Origin: Lachnospiraceae bacterium | GTDB taxonomy: Bacteria > Bacillota > Clostridia > Lachnospirales > Lachnospiraceae | Assembly (NCBI GenBank): GCA_017462755.1 | Contig: JAFTQM010000087.1 | Coordinates: forward strand, 1-58,525 | DNA length: 58,525 bases | Direction: 5' to 3' | In this document: positions 35,975-45,731 of the stretch, one piece after another | Numbering within the stretch: the first letter of the stretch is position 1 | Layout: each line of letters starts with the position of its first letter | Translations under genes and position numbers: made by a program | The notes under the pieces: generated by a model | What the model was told of the DNA's origin: nothing | Seen by the model: the letters and a program-made list of their open reading frames with translations, nothing else | Database searches by the model: none

Positions 35975-36922
35975 TTACCCTGTCCGCAGCTCCGGATTAC
36001 TTCTGCGATACTGCCCCGGTGTCGTGTTCTTCAGCCGCTTAAAGGTTCGGATAAAGTAGCTGCAATCATTAAAGCCGCTCTCAATCGCAGTTTCCAGTAT
36101 CGAAAGCTCCGTGGTCGAAAGCAGCTTTGCCGCCTGCTCAATCCGGTACGAAATCACATAATCCATCGGTGTCTGGCGCGTGATTTCCCTAAAAATCCGG
36201 CAAAAATACTTCGGATTCATGTTGGCTACCGCGGCCAGCTCCTCCAAGGTTAACTGCTGCTGATAGTGCAGCTCGACATACTCTAACACCGACTTAATCT
36301 GTCCGATGCGGTGTGAGCTTACCGCCTCAGCCGAATTGATACCATACAGCTCCATTTGCAGTATATATGCGAAGATGTTTCCCAGACAGCTGACTGTTAC
36401 CATCTCATACAGCTCCTGCGGCTCTGGAACTGGTTCTCCCTGTGACTTTCCGGCTGTGTCTGTGTCCGGCTTCCCTTCCCTTCCTGCTACATTCCTGCGT
36501 CCTGCAAAGGCATGCATCAGCTCGTCAACAAGCGCATGCAGTTTCTCATCCGCCCCGCTTCGATAATGCAGCTTCGGCAGAATCTTCAACCGATACACCG
36601 GGCGCAGATGCTTTTTTATCAGCTCCATGCTTCGAAACAGACCATGCAAATCAAACACCAGACATTCATATACACAATTCTGCGGCGTTCCGCCATGCAG
36701 CATACCGTCCCGTATCAGCAAAAAATCTCCGGCATTTGCCACCAGCTCTTCCTCGTCCGCCTGCAAAATGAAGCTTCCCTCCAAGATGCGAATAATTTCC
36801 CATTCCTTATGCCAGTGCAGCGCCATCTGATATTGCGGGTCTGCCGCATCTACATAATAATAAGCCACCGGAAATTCCAGCGTACCATGCTGTCTTTTTT
36901 CATGTGAGGTTAACGAATACAT
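35975..36922 (-). CDS. AraC-family regulator, probably of the L-fucose operon
   Basis: The 315-residue regulator has an N-terminal cupin (HWHKEWEIIRILEGSFIL, GDFLLIRDGMLHGGTP) and a C-terminal AraC DNA-binding domain (TLEELAAVANMNPKYFCRIF, then ILETAIESGFNDCSYFIRTF). A polar insert near residues 145-165 (GKPDTDTAGKSQGEPVPEP) is unusual for the family. It is divergent from fucI with 132 bases between them, so it most likely senses fucose or a breakdown product and activates the operon. AAAGGAGACGGG precedes the ATG. Confidence 0.88.
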   Translation of the reverse strand: MYSLTSHEKRQHGTLEFPVAYYYVDAADPQYQMALHWHKEWEIIRILEGSFILQADEEELVANAGDFLLIRDGMLHGGTPQNCVYECLVFDLHGLFRSMELIKKHLRPVYRLKILPKLHYRSGADEKLHALVDELMHAFAGRRNVAGREGKPDTDTAGKSQGEPVPEPQELYEMVTVSCLGNIFAYILQMELYGINSAEAVSSHRIGQIKSVLEYVELHYQQQLTLEELAAVANMNPKYFCRIFREITRQTPMDYVISYRIEQAAKLLSTTELSILETAIESGFNDCSYFIRTFKRLKNTTPGQYRRSNPELRTG

Positions 36923-36978
36923 CCCGTCTCCTTTCCCGCACCAAGCAACAAAAAGTGAATATAATCCTATTTTTCATG

Positions 36979-37008
36979 ATTATAGCACAAGAAAACTTTC
37001 CTTTTCAA
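36979..37008 (-). promoter_or_regulatory. Promoter of the AraC-family regulator
   Basis: On the minus strand TTGAAA (37008-37003), an 18-base spacer and a perfect TATAAT (36984-36979) lie in the intergenic region shared with fucI. The fucI promoter is not clear by eye, consistent with activator dependence. Confidence 0.6.
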
Positions 37009-37054
37009 TGGTAAAATTATTATATCATTATATTTAGCAAAGGAGCTTAATTTT

Positions 37055-38851
37055 ATGGCAGAGAACAGATTAATCGGAAGCTATCCGGTCATTGGTATCC
37101 GTCCGACGATTGACGGAAGAAGAGGCTATTTGAAGGTAAGAGAATCCTTAGAGGAGCAGACCATGAATATGGCACGCTCCGCAAAGAAGCTGTTTGAAGA
37201 AAACTTACGCTATTCCAACGGCGAACCGGTAAAGGTCGTTATTTCCCCGACCACCATCGGACGTGTCGCTGAGGCTGCAGAGTGCGCCGATTACTTTGCA
37301 AAGGAAGGCGTTGACATTACACTGACCGTTACTCCATGCTGGTGCTACGGTGCCGAGACCATGGATATGGACCCACGTACCATCAAGGGTGTATGGGGCT
37401 TTAACGGTACCGAGCGTCCGGGTGCAGTTTATCTCGCTTCTGTTTTGGCTACCCACGCACAGAAGGGACTTCCTGCGTTCGGTATTTACGGTCATGACGT
37501 ACAGGATGCAGATGCTACCGACATTCCGGAGGATGTGGTAGAAAAGCTGCTCCGCTTCGGTCGTGCGGCCGTTGCTGTTGCTTCCATGCGCGGCAAGTCC
37601 TACTTACAGATTGGTTCCATCTGTATGGGTATCGGCGGCTCCATCATTGACCCTGATTTCATCGAGTCCTATCTCGGTATGCGTGTCGAGTCCGTAGACG
37701 AAGTAGAAATCATCCGCCGTATGGACAAGGGCATTTATGATGAAGCAGAATTCGAAAAAGCATTTACATGGGCAAAAGAAAAGTGTATTATAGGATTTGA
37801 CAAGAATCCGGAGGCAGTACAAAAGACTCCGGAGGAAACTGAAGAAGATTTGAAGTTTGTAGTCAAGATGATGTGCATCATCAAGGATTTGATGAACGGC
37901 AACAAGAATCTGCCGGAGGGTTGCGAGGAAGAAATGGTTGGTCACAATGCGATTGCTGCCGGCTTCCAGGGTCAGCGTCAGTGGACCGACTTCTATCCAA
38001 ACTGTGATTTCCCGGAGGCTATGTTAAACACCTCCTTCGACTGGAATGGAGCCAGAGAACCATACATTCTCGCTACCGAAAATGATGTATTGAACGGTCT
38101 CGGTATGTTGTTTATGAAGCTGCTTACCAACCGCGCTCAGATTTTTGCAGACGTTCGTACCTATTGGAGTCCGGAGGCAGTCAAGAATGCTACCGGCTAC
38201 GACATCGAGGGTATTGCAAAGGAATCAGGCGGTTTCATTCACTTAATCAATTCCGGTGCGGCTTGCTTAGATGCCAACGGTCAGGCAAAGGATGTTAACG
38301 GCAATAACGTAATGAAGCCTTGGTACGACATCACCGAGGAGGATATGGATGCCATCATGAAGGCAACCACATGGAACGCAGCAGACTACGGCTATTTCCG
38401 CGGCGGCGGCTTCTCTTCCAGATTCGTTACCGAAGCAGAAATGCCGGTAACCATGATTCGTCTGAATCTGGTCAAGGGACTCGGACCGGTGCTGCAGATT
38501 GCAGAGGGCTGGACCGTAAAGCTTCCGGAGGAAGTAACCGATACCTTATGGAAGCGCACCGACTACACTTGGCCTTGTACTTGGTTTGCACCAAGATGCG
38601 ACGGCAAGGAGGGTCCGTTCAAGACTGCTTATGATGTCATGAACAACTGGGGCGCAAATCACGGTGCCATCAGCTACGGTCACATCGGTGCAGACCTCAT
38701 CACCCTGTGCTCCATGCTTCGTATTCCGGTAAGTATGCACAATGTACCGGAGGAGAAGATTTTCCGTCCGGCAGCATGGAATGCATTCGGTATGGATAAG
38801 GAAGGTCAGGATTATCGTGCCTGCGCAGCATACGGACCACTCTACAAATAG
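37055..38851 (+). CDS. fucI: L-fucose isomerase
   Basis: The 598-residue protein converts L-fucose to L-fuculose in the cytoplasm. It matches the family length (591 residues in E. coli) and has the N-terminal [20 protein letters not shown], the metal-binding region around [12 protein letters not shown] with [12 protein letters not shown], and the C-terminal [21 protein letters not shown] strong AAAGGAGC site precedes the ATG. It is the first gene of the fucose operon and is divergent from the araC-type regulator. Confidence 0.96.
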   Translation: MAENRLIGSYPVIGIRPTIDGRRGYLKVRESLEEQTMNMARSAKKLFEENLRYSNGEPVKVVISPTTIGRVAEAAECADYFAKEGVDITLTVTPCWCYGAETMDMDPRTIKGVWGFNGTERPGAVYLASVLATHAQKGLPAFGIYGHDVQDADATDIPEDVVEKLLRFGRAAVAVASMRGKSYLQIGSICMGIGGSIIDPDFIESYLGMRVESVDEVEIIRRMDKGIYDEAEFEKAFTWAKEKCIIGFDKNPEAVQKTPEETEEDLKFVVKMMCIIKDLMNGNKNLPEGCEEEMVGHNAIAAGFQGQRQWTDFYPNCDFPEAMLNTSFDWNGAREPYILATENDVLNGLGMLFMKLLTNRAQIFADVRTYWSPEAVKNATGYDIEGIAKESGGFIHLINSGAACLDANGQAKDVNGNNVMKPWYDITEEDMDAIMKATTWNAADYGYFRGGGFSSRFVTEAEMPVTMIRLNLVKGLGPVLQIAEGWTVKLPEEVTDTLWKRTDYTWPCTWFAPRCDGKEGPFKTAYDVMNNWGANHGAISYGHIGADLITLCSMLRIPVSMHNVPEEKIFRPAAWNAFGMDKEGQDYRACAAYGPLYK

Positions 38852-38868
38852 TATATATGGAGGAAATC

Positions 38869-39552
38869 ATGAAATATCAAGAGATTAGAGATCAGATTTG
38901 TGATATCTGCAATAAGATGTGGCAGCTCGGCTGGGTAGCTGCCAACGACGGAAATATCACCGTAAAGGTAAGCGAGAATGAGCTGCTTGCTACTCCGACC
39001 GGTATCAGCAAAAGCTTTATCACGCCGGATAAGCTGGTACTTATCGATATGGACGGAAATATTTTGGAGGCTGAAAACGGTTACCGCCCTTCCAGTGAGA
39101 TTAAGATGCATCTCTGCTGCTACAAGGAGCGTGAGGATGTCGGTGCCGTTCTGCACGCACATCCGCCGACAGCAACCGGTTTTGCGGTAGCTCATGTACA
39201 TATGGACAAATACGTGATGATTGAGGACGTGCTTGCCATCGGCAGTGTACCGGTAACACCATACGGTACCCCATCTACCGAGGAGGTACCAAATGCCATC
39301 CGCCCATATCTGCCGGAGCATGACGTAATGCTTCTTGAAAATCACGGCGCACTGGCAGTCGGTGCTGATTTGATTACCGCATACTACCGTATGGAGAGTC
39401 TGGAGCTTTGGGCAAAGATTCAGCTGACCGCTCATCTGCTTGGCGGTGCTAAGGAAATCTCCAAGCCGGACATTGATAAGCTCATCAGCATGAGAAGCAA
39501 GTACGGTGTAACCGGAAAGCACCCGGGCTACAAAAAATATAACGAAGAGTAA
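38869..39552 (+). CDS. fucA: L-fuculose-1-phosphate aldolase (class II)
   Basis: The 227-residue zinc-dependent aldolase splits L-fuculose-1-phosphate into dihydroxyacetone phosphate and L-lactaldehyde. It has WVAANDGNITVKV, the catalytic glutamate in SSEIKMHL, zinc ligands in VLHAHPPTATGFAV and the histidine in LLENHGALAVG. The ATG at 38869 follows GGAGGAAATC and lies 17 bases after fucI. By operon context the substrate is fuculose phosphate, although class II aldolases of this type can also accept rhamnulose phosphate. Confidence 0.92.
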   Translation: MKYQEIRDQICDICNKMWQLGWVAANDGNITVKVSENELLATPTGISKSFITPDKLVLIDMDGNILEAENGYRPSSEIKMHLCCYKEREDVGAVLHAHPPTATGFAVAHVHMDKYVMIEDVLAIGSVPVTPYGTPSTEEVPNAIRPYLPEHDVMLLENHGALAVGADLITAYYRMESLELWAKIQLTAHLLGGAKEISKPDIDKLISMRSKYGVTGKHPGYKKYNEE

Positions 39553-39577
39553 AGTAATATAAGATGGAGAGGTTATT

Positions 39578-40984
39578 ATGGGAAATTACTATCTTGCAAT
39601 CGATATCGGCGCTTCCAGCGGAAGACACATTTTAGGTTCTATGGTTGATGGCAAAATGCAGCTTGAGGAAATCTACCGTTTTGAAAATGGTATGAAGGAC
39701 ATAAACGGCACCAAATGCTGGGATGCCGACCAGCTGTTTTCTGACATCAAGGCAGGTATGAAAAAGTGCAAGGAAATCGGCAAGCTTCCGGTTTCGGTCG
39801 GTATCGATACCTGGGGAGTGGATTATGTTTTTCTGGACAAGGCAGGCAATCGCATCGGCAATGCCGTAGGCTACCGCGACAGCCGTACCAAGGGCATGGA
39901 CGAGGAGGTTTACCGCATCATCGACGAAGAAGCGTTGTATTCCCGTACCGGCATCCAGAAGCAGCTTTATAACACCATTTATCAGCTGATGGCAGTCAAA
40001 CAACAGCAGCCGCAGCTTCTTTGCGAAGCCGAGACCCTGCTGTTTATGCCGGACTATTTTCACTATTTACTGAGTGGCGTTATGGCAGCAGAATACACCA
40101 TCGCGACCACCGGTCAGCTGGTCAATCCAACCACCAAGGATTGGGATTACGAACTGCTTGCAGAGCTCGGTTATCCAAAGCATATTTTCCCTGCTATCAA
40201 AAAGCCCGGCACTGTACTCGGCAATCTGACCGAAGCAATTCAGGCAGAGGTAGGCTTTGATTGTCAGGTAGTGCTTCCTGCTTCCCATGATACCGGCTCC
40301 GCAGTTATGGCAGTTCCAATCATGGGCATGGAAACCGTCTATATCAGCTCCGGCACCTGGTCCCTGATGGGTGTGGAAAGCCCGGCGGCAAATTGCTCTC
40401 CGGCAAGCCACGCAGCCAACTTTACCAACGAGGGCGGCTACGATTATCGCTACCGCTTCTTGAAAAATATCATGGGACTTTGGATGATTCAGTCCGTGCG
40501 CCACGAATACGACGATAAATATTCCTTTGGCGAGCTTTGCCGTCAGGCAGAGGAAGCCAAAACCTTCCCATCCCGCGTGAACGTAGATGACGACAGCTTC
40601 TTTGCACCGGAAAGCATGATTCAGGCAATCAAAGCATATTGCAAGGCTTCCAACCAGCCGATACCGGAAACTCCGGGCGAAATCGCTACCGTCGTTTACC
40701 AGAGTCTTGCAGACTGCTACGGTGCAACTGTTCGCGAAATCGAGGCAATTACCGGCAAATCCTACGACGCAATCAATATCGTCGGCGGCGGTGCCAATGC
40801 GGATTATCTGAGTCAGCTGACCGCAAACAGCACCAAAAAGACCGTCTATGCCGGTCCGACCGAAGCGACTGCCATCGGCAATTTGGTTGCACAGATGATT
40901 CACGCAAAAGAATATGACAGCTTAGAGGCTGCCAGAAAGAATATCTTCGACTCCTTTGCAGTCAAGACCTTTCTGCCACAATAA
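39578..40984 (+). CDS. Sugar kinase of the rhamnulokinase (RhaB) type, probably acting as fuculokinase
   Basis: The 468-residue FGGY kinase phosphorylates a deoxy-ketose. The N-terminal AIDIGASSGRHIL, the SVGIDTWGVDYVFLD segment with the catalytic aspartate, SHDTGSAVMAVP, SSGTWSLMGVE and NIVGGGANADYLSQLTA are intact. These resemble RhaB (rhamnulokinase) more than E. coli FucK. Because it lies between fucA and fucU, 25 bases after fucA, it most likely phosphorylates L-fuculose. It could act on both ketoses. Confidence 0.88.
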   Translation: MGNYYLAIDIGASSGRHILGSMVDGKMQLEEIYRFENGMKDINGTKCWDADQLFSDIKAGMKKCKEIGKLPVSVGIDTWGVDYVFLDKAGNRIGNAVGYRDSRTKGMDEEVYRIIDEEALYSRTGIQKQLYNTIYQLMAVKQQQPQLLCEAETLLFMPDYFHYLLSGVMAAEYTIATTGQLVNPTTKDWDYELLAELGYPKHIFPAIKKPGTVLGNLTEAIQAEVGFDCQVVLPASHDTGSAVMAVPIMGMETVYISSGTWSLMGVESPAANCSPASHAANFTNEGGYDYRYRFLKNIMGLWMIQSVRHEYDDKYSFGELCRQAEEAKTFPSRVNVDDDSFFAPESMIQAIKAYCKASNQPIPETPGEIATVVYQSLADCYGATVREIEAITGKSYDAINIVGGGANADYLSQLTANSTKKTVYAGPTEATAIGNLVAQMIHAKEYDSLEAARKNIFDSFAVKTFLPQ

Positions 40985-40993
40985 TCTAAAAAA

Positions 40994-41011
40994 ACGCTTC
41001 CGATCGGAAGC
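40994..41011 (+). other. Perfect 7-bp intergenic hairpin in the fucose operon
   Basis: CGCTTCC-GATC-GGAAGCG separates the kinase gene from fucU. Without a following T-tract it is not a full terminator. It may stabilise or partition the transcript. Confidence 0.45.
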
Positions 41012-41027
41012 GATACGGAGGCAAATT

Positions 41028-41465
41028 ATGTTAAAGGGAATTCCAAAAATTTTATCTCCCGAATTGTTAAAGGTACTTTGCGAGATGGGTCACAGTGACC
41101 GTATCGTCATTGCAGACGGCAATTTCCCGGCAGAGTCCATGGGTAAGGATGCCATCGTTATCCGTATGGACGGTCATGGTGCCGTCGAGGTGTTAAATGC
41201 CATTCTCACCCTCTTCCCTCTTGATACCTACGTTGAGAAGCCTGTATCCTTAATGCAGGTCGTACCGGGCGACAACGTCGAGACACCGATTTGGAAGGAA
41301 TATGAGCGCGCAGTAGCCGCTGTCGATGAGCGCGGCAGTGCCGCCATCGGCCAGATTGAACGCTTCGCATTCTACGAAGAAGCAAAGAAAGCATACGCCA
41401 TCATCGCCACCGGCGAAGGAGCTCTGTATGCAAATATCATGCTGCAAAAAGGTGTTGTAGTATAA
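41028..41465 (+). CDS. fucU: L-fucose mutarotase
   Basis: The 145-residue protein interconverts the alpha and beta anomers of L-fucose before isomerisation. It is close to E. coli FucU (140 residues), sharing PELLKVLCEMGHSDRIVIAD, NFPAESMG, the RFAFYEEAKKAYAIIATGE block and the C-terminal NIMLQKGVVV. It is a member of the RbsD/FucU family. The ATG at 41028 follows ACGGAGGCAAATT. It is the last gene of the operon and is followed directly by a terminator. Confidence 0.93.
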   Translation: MLKGIPKILSPELLKVLCEMGHSDRIVIADGNFPAESMGKDAIVIRMDGHGAVEVLNAILTLFPLDTYVEKPVSLMQVVPGDNVETPIWKEYERAVAAVDERGSAAIGQIERFAFYEEAKKAYAIIATGEGALYANIMLQKGVVV

Positions 41466-41474
41466 AATGATTGC

Positions 41475-41508
41475 AAACACTTCCGGATAGAAATCCGGAA
41501 GTGTTTTT
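41475..41508 (+). terminator. Intrinsic terminator of the fucose operon
   Basis: A perfect 14-bp stem AAACACTTCCGGAT / ATCCGGAAGTGTTT with an AGAA loop is followed by TTTT, 10 bases after fucU. Confidence 0.92.
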
Positions 41509-42225
41509 GGTATAATAAAAAAAAGATTCAAGAAATAAGTAGGTGTATGTATGGGAACCAACCATTATAAAGATGACTTGAAATATTTATATTCGGCATT
41601 ATTAAACCATCCGTCCATAATAACCGCTGAAAAGAAAAAATCAGAACTGGATGCCCTGTACTTCGATAAATGTAATGTAGTATGCGACTTTGACCATTTT
41701 ATTGATGCAGCAACCGAACTAACCTGCTTTTTCGAGGATGGACATACCAATATTGAACTTCCTTACACATCTCAGGATTTATGTTGTAAGCTGAAATGTT
41801 ACTGGGATGAAATGCATTTTAACGAGCTGATTTTGAAAGAAGCATATGAAGATATTCCCGAATATGCACGCATTACAAGCGTAGAAGGTAATTCCATAGA
41901 AGAACTAATCACGACCCTCACGAAACAAATCCCTCATGAAAATATCTATTTGGTAAAAAGTCGGATGATACAGTATCCATATCAAAACTATCATTTGTTT
42001 AGTGCAATGAACTTAAAGAGATTGTTTGGTGTCAAAAAGAACTACTCCATTTGCAGTCACTTTAAAGGACAATGGTATTGCAACCATTTGCGGAGCTCCG
42101 ACCGGAGGCAAGCCAACCTCTTATGGTATGCCCAAGAAAATGCGTATGCCGAATACCAATATTCGTTTTCGAGTATCAAGATGCTTTTTTCGGCGTCCGA
42201 ATGCAAGCTTGGATGAAGAAATCAC

Positions 42226-42254
42226 GCATTTTTCTTCTTCCCCTGTCATACACT
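42226..42254 (+). promoter_or_regulatory. Sigma-E-type promoter of spoIIID
   Basis: GCATTTT (42226-42232), a 14-base spacer and CATACACT (42247-42254) match the Bacillus sigma-E pattern KMATATT-N13/15-CATACANT with one mismatch. Transcription would begin near 42260, about 23 bases before the spoIIID ATG. Confidence 0.6.
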
Positions 42255-42282
42255 GTATAAACAAGTATGACAGGGTATTTTT
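42241..42282 (+). terminator. Terminator hairpin overlapping the spoIIID promoter and leader
   Basis: A perfect 11-bp stem CCCTGTCATAC / GTATGACAGGG with a 13-base loop and TATTTTT ends exactly at the spoIIID ATG. It would stop read-through from the upstream pseudogene. A transcript starting at the sigma-E site lacks the left arm, so the hairpin would not hinder spoIIID translation. Confidence 0.65.
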
Positions 42283-42600
42283 ATGAAACCATCAAATGCA
42301 AAAGCATCCAAATATGCTGTGAATTACCTGCTTTCCGCCAGACATCAGCAAATCGAAGAACGTGCCGTAATGATTGCCCAATATATCGTTGAAAACAATG
42401 CCACCGTGCGTCAGGCAGCAAAACAGTTTGAAATCAGCAAGAGCACCGTACATAAGGACATTACCGACCGCCTGCTTCACCTCAACCCTTCGTTGGCAGA
42501 ACAGGCAAGAGAAGTGCTCGACCGAAACAAGTCCGAGCGCCATATCCGGGGCGGCATGGCGACGAAACGCATGTATGATTCGAAACGCTATGACAAATAG
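42283..42600 (+). CDS. spoIIID: Sporulation regulator SpoIIID
   Basis: The 105-residue protein is the mother-cell DNA-binding regulator SpoIIID. The hallmark regions ATVRQAAKQFEISKSTVHKD (helix-turn-helix) and RNKSERHIRGGMATKRMY match the Bacillus and clostridial family closely. It has about 25 extra residues before the region that usually follows the start (MKPSNAKASKYAVNYLL), with no internal ATG that would give the usual N-terminus. The ribosome binding site (ACAGGG) is weak. A sigma-E promoter lies just upstream. SpoIIID acts in the mother cell with sigma-E and prepares sigma-K expression. Confidence 0.95.
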   Translation: MKPSNAKASKYAVNYLLSARHQQIEERAVMIAQYIVENNATVRQAAKQFEISKSTVHKDITDRLLHLNPSLAEQAREVLDRNKSERHIRGGMATKRMYDSKRYDK

Positions 42601-42667
42601 CCCTTATACACAAGCCTTAAAAATCAGTCAAAAAACGAAAGACACTCTCCTACTTCCCTCTACAAAA

Positions 42668-42697
42668 TACCCCCTGACTCATACGAGTCAAGGGGTA
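42668..42697. terminator. Bidirectional terminator between spoIIID and the chemoreceptor gene
   Basis: TACCCC-TGACTC and GAGTCA-GGGGTA arms with one mismatch and an ATAC loop lie between the two convergent genes. Confidence 0.75.
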
Positions 42698-42710
42698 CAA
42701 TTGTTTTATC

Positions 42711-44558
42711 TTATACTGCTACGAAGCGGTCTGCCTGCTGTTTCAAATTGTCTGCTACCTGATTACTGATTTCCATCTGGTCATTTACGGTCTTCATCTC
42801 TTCTGCCAGCTTTGTTGCGCTCTCCGCTGCAGTTCCGACACCGTTTGCACTATCATCGATTGCAGCAGTGATACCTGCAATCGAAGCGGTAATGCTCTGA
42901 ATCAGCTGCTTCATCTCTTCTGTCATCTCATAGAAGCTCTTCATTTCACCATCCAGATATACAGCATCGCCACTGTACTTCTGACCTGCTTCTACGAAGC
43001 CATCGTAATCCGGAAGAATCGTCTTTTCCAGATATTCTACCAGCGATTGCGACTCAGCACCCAAATCACGCACTGCCTTTACTACCGCAGCATTAATCTG
43101 CTGAATGTTGTTGGCGGTCTCACGGCTGCTGTCTGCCAGCTGACGAATCTCATCTGCAACTACCGCAAAACCACGACCTGCTTCACCTGCACGCGCCGCC
43201 TCAATCGAAGCATTCAATGCCAGCAAATTGGTCTGACTGGAAATATTCAAAATCTCATTGGTCAAGTCATTGACTCTGTCTACACTCTTACTGTTCTGAA
43301 TCGAAATCTTCAGACGCTCGGTAATCTCTTCCGTCATCTGCTGGATACGCTCTCTGTTACCCTGTGCATTCTCCTCCAGCTGCTGTGCGCGCTGCTTCAT
43401 ATCGCCTGCATATACTTTAATGCTGTTCGCATTGTCCGAAATGCCTACAACGCTCTCGTCTACGTCTGTCATGTTGCTGTTTACGTCTGCAATCGTCGCT
43501 GCAATCTCTTCCATCGAAGCTGCCAGCTCTTCCATAACTGCCGACGTATCATTTACCGAGTCATTTGCTGCCTCAAGACTGTTGTTTACATCTACGGTTA
43601 CACGCTCCAAATCCTGCGCGCCACCGATAACCTGACTCATGATACCCTGCAGGGTCTCGATGAAATGGTTGATATTCTTCGCTACCGTACCAATCTCGTC
43701 CTTGGATACTACCGGTACACGGTCAGTCAAATCACCACGGTCTGCAGCTACTTCTTCTACGATTGCTACCAGTTTCTTATTCAGCTTTGCAATCGGATTT
43801 GTAATCTTGGTAACACATACAACTACCGAGCCTAAAGCAGCTACAATAACCACTACGATTACAATAATCATGATTCCGCCAAGCTTCTCACACAGAGCAG
43901 CTACCGAATCCGCCTTGCCTGCAATCTCAAGCTCTGCCTCTTCTTCCAAACGCTTCAAGCCCGAATTTACCAACGTTGCTTTCTGCGCCAGCTGTCCGTT
44001 CGCCAAAGTAGTTGCTTCCGTTCTCAGTGTCTCACTCGTTACCGCTGTTCCGTCCGTCGTCGCATCGGTCGTTGTGGTAGTCGTTGTAGTCGTGCCGGTG
44101 GTGGTATCTGTGGTCTCTGCTGCCGCAGCTGCCTCTGCCAGCTCTGCCTCCAACGCCTGTCCGCTAATATCAATTACGTTATTAACTACTGTAAAGAAAT
44201 CATTCTGCAGCTTCGTCAGGGAAGTCATCTGCTTTTCTGCTTCCACATTTCCCTTGGCCAAATTCGATAACACCTCCATCGCTGCTACCGATTCTGCACA
44301 AAGCTCTGCCAGCTGCTCCTCATAGCCTTCCATCATCAGCTCATTCGTATTGATACAATGGGATAATACCACCTTATGTATCGTCTGCAGGTTTTCATTT
44401 ACCGTTACCGCTGCATCCAGCTTCGCCATGGATGTCTCTTTCAGCTCACGCGTATTGTTGCTCATAATCGTGTTTGCGATAATCGAAAGCACACAAACTA
44501 CCAATGCAATAAATGCAAGCAAACTTACCGGAGCTAACACTTTTGTCTTAATCTTCAT
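42711..44558 (-). CDS. Methyl-accepting chemotaxis protein with a threonine-rich periplasmic-side insert
   Basis: The 615-residue chemoreceptor has membrane segments near residues 8-30 and 230-252, an extracellular four-helix-type sensor between them, a HAMP linker ([18 protein letters not shown]) and a signalling domain with the tip [20 protein letters not shown] near residues 445-470. An unusual low-complexity insert (about residues 143-170) begins with an alanine run and contains nine consecutive threonines within the sensor domain. It sends signals to CheA. It is monocistronic. AGGAGGAACGGGAC precedes the ATG. Confidence 0.93.
   Translation of the reverse strand: MKIKTKVLAPVSLLAFIALVVCVLSIIANTIMSNNTRELKETSMAKLDAAVTVNENLQTIHKVVLSHCINTNELMMEGYEEQLAELCAESVAAMEVLSNLAKGNVEAEKQMTSLTKLQNDFFTVVNNVIDISGQALEAELAEAAAAAETTDTTTGTTTTTTTTTDATTDGTAVTSETLRTEATTLANGQLAQKATLVNSGLKRLEEEAELEIAGKADSVAALCEKLGGIMIIVIVVVIVAALGSVVVCVTKITNPIAKLNKKLVAIVEEVAADRGDLTDRVPVVSKDEIGTVAKNINHFIETLQGIMSQVIGGAQDLERVTVDVNNSLEAANDSVNDTSAVMEELAASMEEIAATIADVNSNMTDVDESVVGISDNANSIKVYAGDMKQRAQQLEENAQGNRERIQQMTEEITERLKISIQNSKSVDRVNDLTNEILNISSQTNLLALNASIEAARAGEAGRGFAVVADEIRQLADSSRETANNIQQINAAVVKAVRDLGAESQSLVEYLEKTILPDYDGFVEAGQKYSGDAVYLDGEMKSFYEMTEEMKQLIQSITASIAGITAAIDDSANGVGTAAESATKLAEEMKTVNDQMEISNQVADNLKQQADRFVAV
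44054..44135 (-). repeat. Threonine-codon repeat in the chemoreceptor sensor domain
   Basis: A run of mostly ACN codons encodes a Thr-rich stretch ([11 protein letters not shown] and on) with some Asp and Gly. It is embedded in the extracellular helical bundle. Confidence 0.7.
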
Positions 44559-44612
44559 GTCCCGTTCCTCCTACCGTACTTTTTTGGTACTCAGTTCCAC
44601 AAATCTATTCAT

Positions 44613-44641
44613 ATTATACCATAGACACTGATATATTTCCA
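44613..44641 (-). promoter_or_regulatory. Promoter of the chemoreceptor gene
   Basis: On the minus strand TGGAAA (44641-44636), a 17-base spacer ending in TGG and TATAAT (44618-44613) form an extended -10 promoter. Confidence 0.5.
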
Positions 44642-44712
44642 TAACTTTTTTAGGAATATTTCACTTCTTTGTATCCATTTTGAAGCACGCAAAATTTAAG
44701 CCGATACACAAC

Positions 44713-44750
44713 AAAAGCTGTTGCAAAATTGCACCCAATTTCGCAACAGC
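44713..44750 (-). terminator. Intrinsic terminator of cysK
   Basis: On the minus strand a 15-bp stem with one mismatch (GCTGTTGCGAAATTG / CAATTTTGCAACAGC) is followed by TTTT, 8 bases after the cysK stop. Confidence 0.88.
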
Positions 44751-44757
44751 CTATGCT

Positions 44758-45693
44758 TTAATCCACAAACAATTTCGTTGATAAATAACGGTCTCCCGAA
44801 TCCGGCAGCAATGCCACGATTACCTTTCCGGCATTCTCCGGACGCTTTGCCAATTCATACGCCGCCCACAGCGTTGCACCGGACGAGATTCCTACCAGCA
44901 GTCCCTCCGTATGTGCGAACGCACGACCCACGCGGAATGCATCCTCGCCGCATACTGTAATGACCTCGTCCACAATTTCGCGGTTCAAAAGCTCCGGTAT
45001 AAAATTCGCTCCGATTCCCTGCAGCGGATGTGGTCCCGCCTCGCCGCCGGACAGCAACGGACTGTCCGCAGGCTCTACCGCCACAATCTGCACCGCCGGA
45101 TTTTTTTCCTTCAGATACTCTCCGACTCCGGTAATCGTACCACCGGTACCGACTCCCGCCACAAAGATATCCACCTTTCCTTCCGTCGCTTCCCAAATTT
45201 CCGGTCCGGTGGTTGCACGATGCGCCGCCGCATTTGCCGGATTTTCAAACTGTCCCAATATCATAGAACCCGGCGTTTCCCGATGAAGCTCTTCTGCCTT
45301 TTCAATGGCTCCTGCCATTCCCTTGGCACCCTCGGTCAGCACCAGCTCTGCACCATAGGCACGAAGCAAATTTCTCCGTTCCTCACTCATCGTATCCGGC
45401 AACGTCAGAATTGCCCGATACCCTCTGGCAGCTGCTACCATCGCCAGACCGATTCCGGTATTCCCCGATGTCGGCTCGATAATCGTTGCCCCCGGCTTTA
45501 GGATACCCCGTTCCTCTGCATCCTGTATCATAAAATATGCCGCCCGGTCCTTGGTAGAGCCTGCCGGATTCAGATATTCCAGCTTCGCCAGCACCTTAGC
45601 CGCCGTCACTCCCAGCTTGCCGGAAAGACGCTCCGGCTCCAGCATCGGAGTCTGTCCAATCAAGTCAATTGCACTTTTAACTACTTTCGTCAT
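44758..45693 (-). CDS. cysK: Cysteine synthase (O-acetylserine sulfhydrylase)
   Basis: The 311-residue PLP enzyme makes cysteine from O-acetylserine and sulfide. The PLP lysine lies in [15 protein letters not shown], the substrate loop is [13 protein letters not shown] and the phosphate-binding [15 protein letters not shown] is present, as are the C-terminal [12 protein letters not shown] and [12 protein letters not shown]. The family usually has valine where this protein has threonine before the lysine. The ATG follows GAGGTAAGATT. It is the second gene after the YczE-like gene, 38 bases apart on the same strand. Confidence 0.95.
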   Translation of the reverse strand: MTKVVKSAIDLIGQTPMLEPERLSGKLGVTAAKVLAKLEYLNPAGSTKDRAAYFMIQDAEERGILKPGATIIEPTSGNTGIGLAMVAAARGYRAILTLPDTMSEERRNLLRAYGAELVLTEGAKGMAGAIEKAEELHRETPGSMILGQFENPANAAAHRATTGPEIWEATEGKVDIFVAGVGTGGTITGVGEYLKEKNPAVQIVAVEPADSPLLSGGEAGPHPLQGIGANFIPELLNREIVDEVITVCGEDAFRVGRAFAHTEGLLVGISSGATLWAAYELAKRPENAGKVIVALLPDSGDRYLSTKLFVD

Positions 45694-45731
45694 AATCTTA
45701 CCTCATTCTCACAAACCAACAACCACTTCTC

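Larger units (their letters stand above)
41551..42286 (+). pseudogene. Decayed S41-family (C-terminal processing) peptidase
   Basis: The first frame (MGTNHYKDDLKYLYSALLNH onwards) has the S41 helical lead and CFFEDGHTNIELP. Near 42020 the family sequence continues in another frame (FAVTLKDNGIATICGAPTGG, then KPTSYG and LPNSG-like MPNTNIRF). The stretch that should hold the catalytic serine and its neighbours (about 100-150 residues) is missing, so an internal deletion with a frame change has destroyed the gene. The second frame runs on to a TGA at 42284-42286. No transposon scar is visible. Confidence 0.8.

Noticed and set aside
42241-42282. Hairpin before spoIIID as a translational attenuator hiding the ribosome binding site.
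   Set aside because: A transcript from the sigma-E promoter would lack the left arm, so the hairpin cannot form in that mRNA. Terminator function for upstream transcripts is more likely.
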